64,000 bases of DNA from Streptomyces bathyalis (GCF_015910445.1 NZ_CP048882.1:1054001-1118000); one strand, 5' to 3'. Positions 36,009 to 46,100 are shown, counted from the first letter of the stretch. Made by a program: numbers and translations. Notes: generated from the sequence alone by a model not told the origin.

Positions 36009-37862
36009 ATGACAAGGCTTCGCCGAACCGTTCCCTTCATCTCCCGCCCCAGCGACGCCTCGGCCGAGCACACCGTTCTGGTCGACACGGCCGAACTGCC
36101 GCTGGGGGCCGCGCACGACGCCCGGCTGCTTCCCACCCTCAGGCGCCCGATCGGGCTCGGCCCCGCGGAGCGCGCCCTCCCCGCCGAGGAGGTCGAGCGT
36201 CTAGTCGAGGACCAGTACCGGACCTGCCTCGAATTCATCTACGGCCACCCCGTCTGGCAGCGCATCCGTGACGGAGAGGCGCTCGGCGCGGTCCGCGCGT
36301 ATCTCCTCGAGTCACGCCACTACCTGGCCGCGGCACCCTTCCGGATGGCCAGCGGTATCACCGACGCCCTGCGCCCGTCGGAGCTGATACGGCTTCAGGC
36401 CCACCACGTCGTCGAAGAGGCCGATCACGACACGTACTTCGAGAACGGCCTGGCCGCCCTGGGCGTCCCGCGCGAGCTGGTCCGTCAGGCACGGCCGTCG
36501 CCGGTCACCGTCGAGTGGATCCATCTGATGCGCACAGTCGCGGCCTACGGCCCCCTCGCCGCCGCGGTGTGCTCCGGGCTGCTGGAGTACACGGCGGGCG
36601 ACCAGAAGTCCGTCACCGGGTGGCACACGATGCTGACCGAGCAGGGCATGCTGCCGAAGGAGGCGGTCACCGCCATCTTCGAACACGTGGAGACCGACCT
36701 GGGGCTCGGTCACGGCAACAACTGGCGGGACGCCGTCCGCGCCGCGAAGGTCGTACCGGCGGAGGAGCTCGCCGACTGGCTCAACGCGGTCACGCTGGTC
36801 GCGGAGATGATCGTTCGCTGGCTGGACACCTTCGAGGCAGGACTGTCCGCGGAGACGGTGCGGGGCGCCGCGTCGGTCCCGGCGCTCGAGGGCCCCGAGC
36901 GCACACTCGGCGGCGAGGTGGACGGTCTGCCCGTGTGGCCGGCCGAGGTCTACTCCTCGTACGCCCACGGGCCCCGCAGCGCAGCTCCCGGCGTGTCCAG
37001 GGTCCTGGCGCTGGCCTACGCCTACTCCGATCGCGCGGCCGACGCAGCCGGGGCCGCCGACGCGTCCGCACGGACACCCGCGGCCGTCGCCGGTGAGCTC
37101 GTGGAGAACACCGCCCGCGGGTGGGACGGCAGGAACGACGAGGTCGGCCTGGAGAAGCTCGTCGAGGGATGGATGACGGCGATCGACGGGCACGAGCTGT
37201 GGCAGCGCCTCACCGAAGAGCCCAGCCTCCCGCTCGTGCAGGGCTGGATGGTCGAGAACTACCACTACGTGGCCGGGATCTGGCAGCACACCGGAGCGGC
37301 AGTCGCCTCCTGCCCGGACACGCTGATCCGGGGGGAGCTGGTCAAGCACCTCATCGAGGAGTTCAACCACGGCAAGATGTTCCTGCGCGGCATCAAGCGT
37401 GCCCGCGGCGACCGGGATCACGGACTGACGCCCGACCGCATGCGCCCGCTTCCGACCACCGTCACCTTCGTCGGCACGCTCCGTGAACTGGCCCAGCGGG
37501 ACTGGCAGGCGTACTGCCTCGCGCTCGCCTTCCTCCAACTGACCCTGTCCGCCGCCGGAAACACCGTCCACTCCCGTCACGAGGGCTTCTACCAGGCCCT
37601 CTTCGGCAAGCTTCCGGAGGCGGAGCCGCTGGTCTCCGCGATGCGGCGGCACGATGAGGAGGACACGCGTCTCGGACATGGCGACGACACCCGCGAACTG
37701 CTCCGGCTGCTGGCCGCAAGGCACGAGGTGACGCGGGACTCCGTCGCCGCCGCCGCGCTCGTGCCGCAGCTGGCGTGGAGCTTCCTGGACGGAGTCCTCC
37801 AGCACTACAGGCACGGTGAAGCGGCCGTCCTCCAGCGCGTCGGCTGGCATGTCGATGGCTGA
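36009..37862 (+). CDS. Tandem heme-oxygenase-like dimetal oxidase (two HDO domains)
   Basis: 617 residues containing two heme-oxygenase-like helical domains of about 250 residues. Both keep the metal motifs. First half: LLESRHYL, VVEEADHDTYF and HVETDLGLGHGNN. Second half: MVENYHYV, LIEEFNHGKMF and HDEEDTRLGHGDD. Such enzymes (for example UndA, BesC, SznF) bind two metal ions and use O2. Having two complete active sites in one chain is unusual and suggests two successive oxidations or a built-in dimer. No RRE-like domain is seen here. The gene follows peptide F and its hairpin and overlaps the next gene. The substrate is unknown. Confidence 0.8.
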   Translation: MTRLRRTVPFISRPSDASAEHTVLVDTAELPLGAAHDARLLPTLRRPIGLGPAERALPAEEVERLVEDQYRTCLEFIYGHPVWQRIRDGEALGAVRAYLLESRHYLAAAPFRMASGITDALRPSELIRLQAHHVVEEADHDTYFENGLAALGVPRELVRQARPSPVTVEWIHLMRTVAAYGPLAAAVCSGLLEYTAGDQKSVTGWHTMLTEQGMLPKEAVTAIFEHVETDLGLGHGNNWRDAVRAAKVVPAEELADWLNAVTLVAEMIVRWLDTFEAGLSAETVRGAASVPALEGPERTLGGEVDGLPVWPAEVYSSYAHGPRSAAPGVSRVLALAYAYSDRAADAAGAADASARTPAAVAGELVENTARGWDGRNDEVGLEKLVEGWMTAIDGHELWQRLTEEPSLPLVQGWMVENYHYVAGIWQHTGAAVASCPDTLIRGELVKHLIEEFNHGKMFLRGIKRARGDRDHGLTPDRMRPLPTTVTFVGTLRELAQRDWQAYCLALAFLQLTLSAAGNTVHSRHEGFYQALFGKLPEAEPLVSAMRRHDEEDTRLGHGDDTRELLRLLAARHEVTRDSVAAAALVPQLAWSFLDGVLQHYRHGEAAVLQRVGWHVDG

Positions 37863-38817
37863 CGCGCTCGCCTTCGATGCGGGAAGCGCGACTCGGGAGC
37901 CCGAACGGCCTGCCGTGAGCGCCGTGTACGCGGTGGGCCAGGTGCTGCCGTTGCGGCACAGTCCCCTCGGGTCCCTGCGCGGGCTGTCGGGCGCGCTGCG
38001 GCAGGGGGTTCCGGCCGACGTCGCGGAAGAGCTGCGCGATCCCCGTATCGGGCCGGCGCAGTGGCCCAAGGTCCTGGCCCGGGAGCTGGCCCTGACCCTC
38101 GGCTGGGCCGCGCGGCGCAGCCGGCCATCCGGCGACGGCACGGCGACCTGCCCGTCCGCGTGGGACGGCACCGGACGGGTCGTGGTGCTGCTTCCCGCCC
38201 ACGGCCTGACGGTGCACGTCATCAGGCGCGCTCTGCCCTTCGCGCTGTGCGGGGTGTCCACGAGCGTCGTCGGACACGAGAGCGACCGGAAGAGGATCCT
38301 GCGGATCCTCACGGCCCTCTCGGCGCCGCTGTTCGGCCTGCGGGCCGGGACGCTCGCACCGTTCACGAAGAGCGCCGCCGAGGCCGTGCGGGAGGCTTCG
38401 CCCGAGGACCTGGTCGTCCTGACGGGGCATCCTTCGACGGCCCGGAAGGTACGCGGCGCGACGGCCGCCACGGTGCTGGGCGCGACCGGCGGGTGCACCG
38501 TACTGACCGGCACCGACACCGAACGGCTGCGGCACACCGGTGCCCTGCTGCGGGAGCACGACCGCCCGGGGAGCTGTACGCGCTTCGCCGGCTGGCGGAC
38601 GGAGCCGGGGCCGGACCGTGGCGCGGACGGCGGGCACGTCTGGCTGCGCGAGGCGCACCCCTCGGCGGTCTACCGGCTCTCCGGCTCCCTGGAGACCCCT
38701 CCGTACGAACACCACGGATACACGGTGTTGCCGTGCGACGACCACGGGGCGGTGGGGACCCTGACCGGCTTCGCCCGCGACCCGGTGCACCACTGGCCCG
38801 GCGACTTCCTGATCTGA
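37849..38817 (+). CDS. Unknown protein, possible acyl-CoA reductase/aldehyde-dehydrogenase-like
   Basis: 322 residues from the ATG at 37849 (ATG at 37855 is equally possible), overlapping the tandem oxidase by 14 bp. I cannot name the family with confidence. A beta-alpha run (VVVLLPAHGLTVHVIRRALPFALCGVSTSVVG), then DLVVLTGHPSTARKV and GGCTVLTGTDTERL, faintly resembles the nucleotide-binding half of LuxC-type acyl-CoA reductases or aldehyde dehydrogenases. At 322 residues it would be short for that family, and no clear catalytic Cys motif is present. The coupling places it in the same pathway. Confidence 0.8.
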   Translation: MSMADALAFDAGSATREPERPAVSAVYAVGQVLPLRHSPLGSLRGLSGALRQGVPADVAEELRDPRIGPAQWPKVLARELALTLGWAARRSRPSGDGTATCPSAWDGTGRVVVLLPAHGLTVHVIRRALPFALCGVSTSVVGHESDRKRILRILTALSAPLFGLRAGTLAPFTKSAAEAVREASPEDLVVLTGHPSTARKVRGATAATVLGATGGCTVLTGTDTERLRHTGALLREHDRPGSCTRFAGWRTEPGPDRGADGGHVWLREAHPSAVYRLSGSLETPPYEHHGYTVLPCDDHGAVGTLTGFARDPVHHWPGDFLI

Positions 38818-38853
38818 CGTCTCGACAGGTACTCGGCACTCCGGAAGGTGACC

Positions 38854-39783
38854 ATGTCTTCCCCGTTCTCCACAGCCATCGTTCGGCCCGTCCTCCCGTT
38901 CACCGCACCGCTGCCCGGGGCGGCCGGCCGCCCCGGCGGACCGCACGCCGCGCCCGCGCAACTCCACGACGCGGGGACCCAACGGGCCCTGGCGCAGGAG
39001 CTGTTACGCCGTGCGGACGCCGTACCGTTCCTCGATGCCGTTCTCGAGGCGCTGCACCGCGACGGCTACGCCGTGGCATCCGTGCCGGGCCTCGCCGGTA
39101 TGGCGGTGCACGCACGTGACGCCCTGGTGGTGGCGGCGTCGGCGGCCATCGGTACGCCGAGCCCCGTGGGGGCGACGGACGACATCGTCGTCTGGGACGT
39201 TCGCCCCCGCCCCGAACTCCCCGAGGCACAGCGCCGGAACAACATCTCCGTCAGCGACGGCGAGGCGTGCCTGCACACCGACTCGGCCTTCTCCTCAAGC
39301 CCCGAGCGCTGGTTCGGACTGTGGTGCGTGCGACCGGCCCTGAGCGGCGGTGCCTCCGTCCTGGTCGACGCCCACCGCGTCTGGGAGGTTCTCGGGGGCA
39401 GCGGGACCCTCCGGCGGGCGCGCGACACCCTGCTGACCACCGACGTGCCCATGTGGAACGGTCAACGCCTCGTGCCCGTACGGGTCTTCAGCAAGGCAGG
39501 CGACGGCAGACCCATGGTGCGCTACCGGGCCGACCTGCTGGCGCAGGGCGTCCGGCTGGCCCGGCTCGACCCCGCGGGCGACATCGCCCGCTCGCTCACG
39601 CTGCTGGACGAGGTGCTCACCGAGCCGTCGCTGCGCGAGGTGGTGCGACTGGAGGAGGACCAGGTCGTCTTCGTCGACAACCACCGTGTGATGCATGCCC
39701 GTGAACACTTCACCGACCCCCGGCGTCATCTTCTGAGGGTGCGCATGTGCCAGGGGCCGATGGCCCACGCGGAGCCGATGTGA
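38854..39783 (+). CDS. TauD/TfdA-type Fe(II)/2-oxoglutarate dioxygenase
   Basis: 309 residues from the ATG at 38854, with GGAAGG ahead. The iron ligands H141 and D143 are in CLHTDSAF and H281 in VMHAREHF. A downstream arginine in RRHLLRVRMC would bind 2-oxoglutarate. These enzymes hydroxylate or desaturate unactivated carbons. The N-terminal 40 residues are Pro/Ala/Gly-rich. Its 3' end overlaps the amidohydrolase gene by 4 bp. Probably modifies an amino acid or peptide intermediate of the cluster. Confidence 0.85.
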   Translation: MSSPFSTAIVRPVLPFTAPLPGAAGRPGGPHAAPAQLHDAGTQRALAQELLRRADAVPFLDAVLEALHRDGYAVASVPGLAGMAVHARDALVVAASAAIGTPSPVGATDDIVVWDVRPRPELPEAQRRNNISVSDGEACLHTDSAFSSSPERWFGLWCVRPALSGGASVLVDAHRVWEVLGGSGTLRRARDTLLTTDVPMWNGQRLVPVRVFSKAGDGRPMVRYRADLLAQGVRLARLDPAGDIARSLTLLDEVLTEPSLREVVRLEEDQVVFVDNHRVMHAREHFTDPRRHLLRVRMCQGPMAHAEPM

Positions 39784-41102
39784 CGGCACGGACTTCTTCC
39801 GGAGCCCCGGAGTTCCGTGCCGAGGGGTGCACCGTCAGCACGGAACCGTACGGGCGGCACGCCCACCTCGTGACCGTCGACGGGCCACGCGGGGAGCAGG
39901 TGCTGCTGAAGGCCCCCGGATGGCGGCACACGGTGATCACCGACCTGGTGCGCAAGGAGCATCTCACTTGGGGAGAGGGCGAAGTGATGATCCGGATACC
40001 CGAGGGGAGAGCGGCGTGGCTGATGGCCTTCACCCCTCCTCCCGAGGTGTCCGTCTTCGACTACGCCCCCACCCCTCAGCTGCGGACGCCGCAGACCGAG
40101 GTGTCATGTGCCCGCTTCCCCGTTGTCGACGTCCATGCGCATCTGACGCTGGACGAGGAGCAGCCGGGGCAACGGCTGGGGCTGATGCGGGAACTCAACA
40201 TCGCGGCGGTGGTGACCAGTTCCTTCGCCGACCGCGGTGAGACGACGGCCGGCAGTGCCGAACTCGCCCGCGCGGCACCGGGGCGGCTGCTGCCCGCCGC
40301 CACGGTGGACTGGTCGAGCGCCCGACGCCGCGGCGGCGCGGAACGCATGGCCGAGTCCCTCGCCTCCGACGTGAGGGAACACGGTGCGGTGCTCATCGGC
40401 GAGCTGCACGACAAGGGGTTCGGGGTCGACGACCCCGGTACCGGCCCCGTCCCCGAGGACCCCCTCTTCCTCGACGACCCGCGCCTCGACCCGTTCTGGG
40501 AGGCCGCAGCCGCGCTCCGGCTGCCGGCGATCGTTCACTGCGGAGACGAACTGGCCGCGTACGAGCCGTGGGACTCCCGGAACGAAGCTCTCGTCCGGCT
40601 GTTCCGCAAGCCGTGGGCGCGCCGGCGTCCCGGCAGTCTGGGGCACGGGGAAGTACACGAACGCCGTGACCGGTTGCTGAAGCGGTTCCCCGGGCTCACC
40701 GTGATCGCCGCTCACATCGACGGGAGCGGCGAACGGCTGGACACCGTGGAGGAGAGGCTGCGGCTGCACCCCGGCCTCTTCGTCGAGTTGGGGGCCTGTC
40801 ACCACGTACTGGCCCGTCAGCCGAGGCACGCCGCGAGGTTTCTGGACCGTTGGCGCGACCGGGTGGTCTTCGGCGGAGACCGCGTCCAGGACCGGGCCAC
40901 TTACCGGGAGCAGTTCCGCGTCCTGGAGTCGGACGACGACGCGTTCCACTACCGCGGCCGCCAGGACCCGTGGCCCGCCTACGGGCTCGCGCTCCCGGAC
41001 GACGTGTTGCGCGCCGTGTACTCGGGCACGGCTGCCCGGCTCGTCCCGGCAGCCGCTGAGGCGCTCATCCGGCACGAGGAGGAACGAACGCCATGCCGCT
41101 GA
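39780..41102 (+). CDS. Amidohydrolase-superfamily metal-dependent hydrolase with N-terminal extension
   Basis: 440 residues from a GTG overlapping the dioxygenase stop. Residues about 1-115 are an extra beta-rich segment (YGRHAHLVTVDGPRGEQVLLKAPG) that I do not recognise. The rest is an amidohydrolase-2-like TIM barrel: VVDVHAHLTLD carries the first two metal histidines, AIVHCGDE and VIAAHIDGSGE the next ones, and VFGGDRVQD the final aspartate. Such enzymes hydrolyse or decarboxylate small acids and amides. In this operon it may release or trim a product. It overlaps the next gene by 10 bp. Confidence 0.82.
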   Translation: MTARTSSGAPEFRAEGCTVSTEPYGRHAHLVTVDGPRGEQVLLKAPGWRHTVITDLVRKEHLTWGEGEVMIRIPEGRAAWLMAFTPPPEVSVFDYAPTPQLRTPQTEVSCARFPVVDVHAHLTLDEEQPGQRLGLMRELNIAAVVTSSFADRGETTAGSAELARAAPGRLLPAATVDWSSARRRGGAERMAESLASDVREHGAVLIGELHDKGFGVDDPGTGPVPEDPLFLDDPRLDPFWEAAAALRLPAIVHCGDELAAYEPWDSRNEALVRLFRKPWARRRPGSLGHGEVHERRDRLLKRFPGLTVIAAHIDGSGERLDTVEERLRLHPGLFVELGACHHVLARQPRHAARFLDRWRDRVVFGGDRVQDRATYREQFRVLESDDDAFHYRGRQDPWPAYGLALPDDVLRAVYSGTAARLVPAAAEALIRHEEERTPCR

Positions 41103-42459
41103 GCACCGGCACCGTCAATTCAGGCGGATTCAGGCTGCTGTGGGCAGGGCAGACCGTGTCCGTCGTGGGCGACGGAGCGGCGATTCTCGCCGTACCGCTG
41201 CTGATGCTCCAGATCACGGACAGTCCGATGAGGCGGCACTCGCCGCGACTCCGCGGACCGTCGCCTACCTGCTGGTCGGGCTGCTGGCCGGCCCACTGGC
41301 GGACCGCTGGGACAGCCGGAAGGTGCTCATCGGCTGTGACGCCGGCCGGACGGTGCTGTTCGCCGCCATGCCGCTCACCGTGCACGCCGCGCACGGTGCG
41401 GTCCTGCTGTTCACGCTGGCCTGTCTCGCTGCGGCGCTGGGCGTGCTGTTCGAGACGTCGCTGGCCAAGGCCGTGCAGTCGACCTTGCGCACCGATGAAC
41501 TGGTCACGGGCAACTCCCGGCTCGAACTGAGCAGCCAGCTTGGCCTGTTGCTGGGGCCTGCCGTGACCGGCGCACTGGTGGCGCTGATCGGTGTCGACCG
41601 CGCGGTGTGGCTCAACGCGGCGACGTTCGCGGCGTCGATCGGCACGCTGCTGCCGCTTCGCCACCTCGGGGGGCGGCGCAGAGCTGACGCGGCCGTGGTA
41701 GGGACGTCGGATGCTGCCGCGTCCCCGTCCGCACCGGCCCGCCGCAGCGGAACGGGCTCGCTGTGGCGGGAGATGAAGGAGGGCATGGGCTATCTGCGCG
41801 CGCACCCGCTCATCTCCCGGCTGATCCTGGTGCAGGCCGCGGTCAACTTCGTGATCGCCGCCGAGACACTGATCGTCTTCCAGACGACCGTCGGGCTGGG
41901 TGCGTCGCCGACATGGGCGGGGGTCGTCCTTGCCGCGGCGGGGGTCGGGGGCGTGCTCGCCGCCTGGCTCGCCGGCCGGTTCACCCAGGAGACCGCCAGA
42001 CCGGGCGCGCTCATAGGCTGGTCCGTGATCGGCGTCGGCGGAACCCTGCTCGGCTTCGCACTGTCCGTGCATCCCGTTCTGCTGCTGATCGCGAACCTGC
42101 TGCACGGCGGCCTCTCCATCTTCGCGTCGATCCACATCCGGGCGCTGCGTCAGAAACTCGTGCCCGCAGAGTTCCTGGGACGTGTGACCGCGAACGCCCG
42201 CACGGCCGCCTTCGTCGCCAATCCGCTGGGCGCGGTGCTCTTCGGAGCGATCGCCGACAGGTCGGGGGGTGACGCGCGCTGGAGTTTCGCCCTGGCCGCC
42301 CTGCTGAGCCTGGTGAGCGGAGCTCTCGCGTACCGCGGTCTGGTCGCTCGCCGTAATGTGGGGTCAGAGCTGCCCGCCCGCGGCCACGGCCCGACGGGCG
42401 ATCAGGAACGGAACACCGGGCGCATACCAGGAGAACGTGCCGATGAGCGTGCCACATGA
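41093..42459 (+). pseudogene. MFS exporter (EntS-like) with a -1 frameshift
   Basis: The start at 41093, coupled to the upstream gene, opens SGGFRLLWAGQTVSVVGDGAAILAVPLLML, the normal helix 1 of an EntS-like exporter. From position 41233 the rest of the protein (EAALAATPRTVAYLLVGLLA onward, about 408 residues with the remaining helices) is in another frame. One base is missing between 41232 and 41233 relative to a continuous gene. Read on, the first frame stops at 41530 after 145 codons. Both parts match one family well, so this is a recent mutation, a sequencing error or a frameshifting site. It is related to the intact exporter at 32.0-33.3 kb. Confidence 0.85.
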
Positions 42460-43027
42460 CCCTGCGGTCCTGCCCGGCGGACTGCCGGTCCCGACCGACG
42501 ACGGCGCCTGTGACCATCTGCCGGGACGAAGGGTTCCGGCGCTGCAACTGCCCTCCACAGGGGGCGTACTGCGTGACCCGCACGCTGAGTCGCGGGGCCG
42601 CTGGACCGTCCTGTTCTGCTACCCGCGGACCGGGCGTCCGGGCGAAGCACCACCCGGCGGTGAGGCCGCATGGAACGCCACACCGGGCGCGCGGGGCTGC
42701 ACGCCGCAGTGCGTCTCCTATGCCGGGCTGCGTGAGGCGTTCGGCGCTCTGGGTGCCGTGGTCTACGGGGTGAGCACTCAGAGCACGGATGAACAGCTGG
42801 AGGCCGCCCGGCGTCTTGAACTTCCCTACGAGCTCCTGAGCGACGGCCGGCTGGAACTGACCGAGGCCCTGGGGCTGCCAACCTTCACAGCGGCGGGACT
42901 GACGCTGCTGCGCAGGCACACGCTCGTGCTCAAGGACGGGTTCGTCAACAGCGTGCGCTACCCCGTCTTCCCGTCGGACGGGGATGCGGAAGCCGTCCTC
43001 TCATGGCTGCGCGCACGGACCGCCTGA
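42443..43027 (+). CDS. Peroxiredoxin-like protein (AhpC/TSA, PrxQ-type)
   Basis: 194 residues. The thioredoxin-fold pattern is VLFCYPRTGRPG, then PGARGCTPQCVSYAGL, VVYGVSTQSTDEQ, LPYELLSDGRLELTEALGLPTF and FPSDGDAEAVLSWL. The probable peroxidatic and resolving cysteines lie in GCTPQC, four positions apart; canonical PrxQ/BCP proteins have five. These enzymes reduce peroxides through thiols. In an oxygenase-rich cluster it may protect against leaked peroxide. It overlaps the exporter gene by 17 bp and ends the plus-strand operon. Confidence 0.8.
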   Translation: MSVPHDPAVLPGGLPVPTDDGACDHLPGRRVPALQLPSTGGVLRDPHAESRGRWTVLFCYPRTGRPGEAPPGGEAAWNATPGARGCTPQCVSYAGLREAFGALGAVVYGVSTQSTDEQLEAARRLELPYELLSDGRLELTEALGLPTFTAAGLTLLRRHTLVLKDGFVNSVRYPVFPSDGDAEAVLSWLRARTA

Positions 43028-43078
43028 CACTGCCTCAGCTGCGAAAACACTTCGCACCGGGCGGCCGTGACGACACTC

Positions 43079-43091
43079 ACACCATAGGTGT
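43079..43091. promoter_or_regulatory. Inverted repeat upstream of the SARP gene
   Basis: ACACC-ATA-GGTGT, a perfect 5-bp inverted repeat 76 bp ahead of the regulator start, in a relatively AT-rich 139-bp gap. TCAC also recurs with an 11-bp period just downstream (TTTCACGGCGGAGTCACTTC). This may be an autoregulatory site. Weak evidence. Confidence 0.3.
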
Positions 43092-43166
43092 TTCACGGCG
43101 GAGTCACTTCTTCTGAAGATTTACTGACGATGCAGCATAGTACGTAGCTACAAGGGGGAATCAGGC

Positions 43167-46100
43167 GTGCCTACCGCACTGCCGATATCGGGGGATTTAC
43201 CGGAATTCCGGGTACTCGGTCCGCTGGACATACGTGCCCGCGGACGCCAGTTGCAGATAACGGCGCCCCGGCTGCAGGCCGTACTGGGCGCCCTTCTGCT
43301 GCGGGCAGACGAAGTCGTCCCCGCACAGCACCTCATGGACAGCGTGTGGGAGGACAACCTCCCTGCCGACCCTGCCAATCAGATCGCCGTCTGTGTCTCG
43401 ATGCTCCGCCGCAAGCTCGAACGGGCAGGCGCGGGACGGGACCTGCTGCTCACCCATCCACCCGGTTACAGGTTCGTCGCGGACGGAGTACGTCTCGACA
43501 CCTTCACCGTCCGTCAACTGCGCGACGAGGCCCGCGAACACCTCGCGGCGGGCGACTCGGAGGCTGCGCTCTCGCGTCTCAAGTCGGCGCTGTCCCTGTG
43601 GCGCGGCCCCGTCCTGTCCGGTGTCACCCGCAGGGCCTGGCAGCCCGAGGTGCGGCGCTGGGAGGAGGAGCAGGTAGCCGTCAGGGAGAGCGTGTCCGAT
43701 CTCCAGCTCGAGCTGGGGCTGCACGAGGAACTGATCGCGGAACTCTCGGTGTTCGTCCAGCAGCAGCCCCTGCTGGAGCGTCCTCGGGGCCAGCTGATGC
43801 TGGCGCTGGCCCGCTCCGGGCGTCAGGCCGACGCACTCCAGCTCTACCGCGACACATCGAGCCTGCTGCGCGAGGAACTCGCCGTGACGCCCGGGGAGGA
43901 ACTTCGGCGGCTGCACGAACAGATCCTGCGGGGGACGGCACCCGTGCCTCAGCCGGAAGCTGACCCGGAGTCCGCCGTGGCGGAGCCCGCGCCCGCGGTG
44001 CCGCTCCTGGCGTCCGTCGTGGCGCCAGGGCCGCAGCAGAACGGTCCCTGTCAACTCCCGGGCGACCTCGCGGAGTTCGTCGGCCGCGAGGAGGAGCTCG
44101 CCGCCCTGCGGAAGAGCCTCGTCCCGGGAACCGGATCGGTCCCGGTCGCGGCGATCGTGGGGCCGGGAGGTACGGGAAAGACGGCTCTCGCCGTGCACGC
44201 GGCTCATCAGCTGCGGCCCGTCTTCAGCGACGGACAGCTCTACGTCAACCTGCGCGGCATGGACGAGCACCCGGTGACACCCGAGGAAGCCCTGGCCCGC
44301 TTCCTGCGTGAGCTCGGGCTCCCTGGCTCCGCCATACCGCAGACGCTCGACGAACGGTCGGAGCAGCTGCGGAGCCTGCTCGCGGACCGGCGCATGCTGA
44401 TCGTGCTGGACAACGCCCGTGACGTGCGGCAGGTGCGGCCGCTGCTTCCCGGTACGGGCAGCTGTGGTGTGCTCCTCACCAGCCGCGCCAGGATCACCAC
44501 GGCGCCCACCACGTGCGTGCTGGAGCTGGAGGTCTTCGAGCAGCACCAGGCGCTCGCCCTGCTCGATCGTCTCGTGGGCCGCAAGCGGCTCTCGGCCGAG
44601 CCGCACGTCGCCGCGGAACTCACGGAGTACTGCGGCCGGCTGCCGCTCGCCGTGCGCATCGTGGGGACGAAGCTGGCGTCCAAGCCGCACTGGACCCTGG
44701 AGAAGGCCGCGTCCCGGCTGGCCAACGAACGCCGCAGACTCGACGAACTGGCCCACGAGAGCCTGGAGATGAGGACCAGCCTCGAGTTGTCGCACCAAGG
44801 GCTCAGCTCCGCGGCGCGCAAACTCTTCCGGCGGCTCGCCCTGCTGACCACGCCGGACTTCTCCGAGTGGATCTGCGCTCCGCTGCTGGACATGCCGCTC
44901 GCCGAAGGCGAGGACCTCCTGGAGGAGTTGCTCGACGCCCGGCTGGTCGATGTGACCAGCCCTGCCGGTGCCGGTCAGCCCCGGTACCGCATGCACGACC
45001 TGGTGCGGCTGTACGCCCTGGAGCGGGTGCACGAGACGGAGCCGAAGGCGGAGCGTACTGCCGTGCTCACCCGGGCCGCGGCGACGGCCCTCGCCCTGGC
45101 GGACCTGGCCCACCGCACCGTGTGCGGAGGGGACTTCACCGTCCTGCACAGCCTCGCGCGGCAACCGCCCGCACCGGCCGACGTGCTGGAGAGGATGGCC
45201 TCGGACCCGCTGCGTTGGTACGAGTCGGACCGCGCGACCATCACCGCGCTGTGCCAGCAGGCGGCAGCGGAGGGGCAGGACGAGATCGCCTGGGATCTGG
45301 CCGCCACCTCCCGCTGTCTCTTCAGCGTCCGCTTCCACTTCGACGACTGGCAGGTCACTCATGAGAGCGCGCTGAGCGCCGTACGCCGCCAGGGGAACAA
45401 CAGGGGTGCCGCGGCCATGCTCTTGGGGCTGGGCGATCTGTATCTCACCCGGCGCCACTACGAACGGGCAGTTCCGCTCCTCGAGGAGTCGCGGCGGCTC
45501 TTCCGCGAGGTGGACGACCGCTACGGGCATGCGCTGGCGCTGCGCAAGGCGGCCTGCGCGGACCGCATCACGGGCCGTTTCGACCGGGCACTCGCCCGCT
45601 GGCGGGAGTCGCTGCCGGTGCTGCGGTCGGTGGAGGATCTCGAGGCGCAGGCACAGGTGCTGCGCTGGAGCGGCCAGACCCTGATCGAAATGGAGCGCTA
45701 CGAGGAGGCCGAGGTCTTCCTGCGGGACGCGGAGAAGGTCGTACAGGGATTCCGCGGCCGCAGCGCGGCGCAGGTCCGCTTCAGCCTCGCTGATCTCCAT
45801 CTGGCCCGCGGCGACCTCGAACGGGCCGCGGAAGCATACGAGTTGAGCCTGGAGGCCAGCACACCCATCGGCGACCCCAGCGGACGCGCCTACGCGCTCG
45901 CGGGGCTCGCCACCGTCGACGTCCGGCGCGGCCGGCTCCACGAGGCGGACGAGCGGCTCCGTCAAGCGCTCGAGATCGCTCGCGCCATCCAGGACCCGCT
46001 GATGGAGGCCCAGGTCCTGCTCGGACTGGGACGATCGCGTCGGGCCGCGCACGACCTGTCCGGTGCCGCCTCGCTCTTCCGGGAGGGCGCGGAGTTGTGC

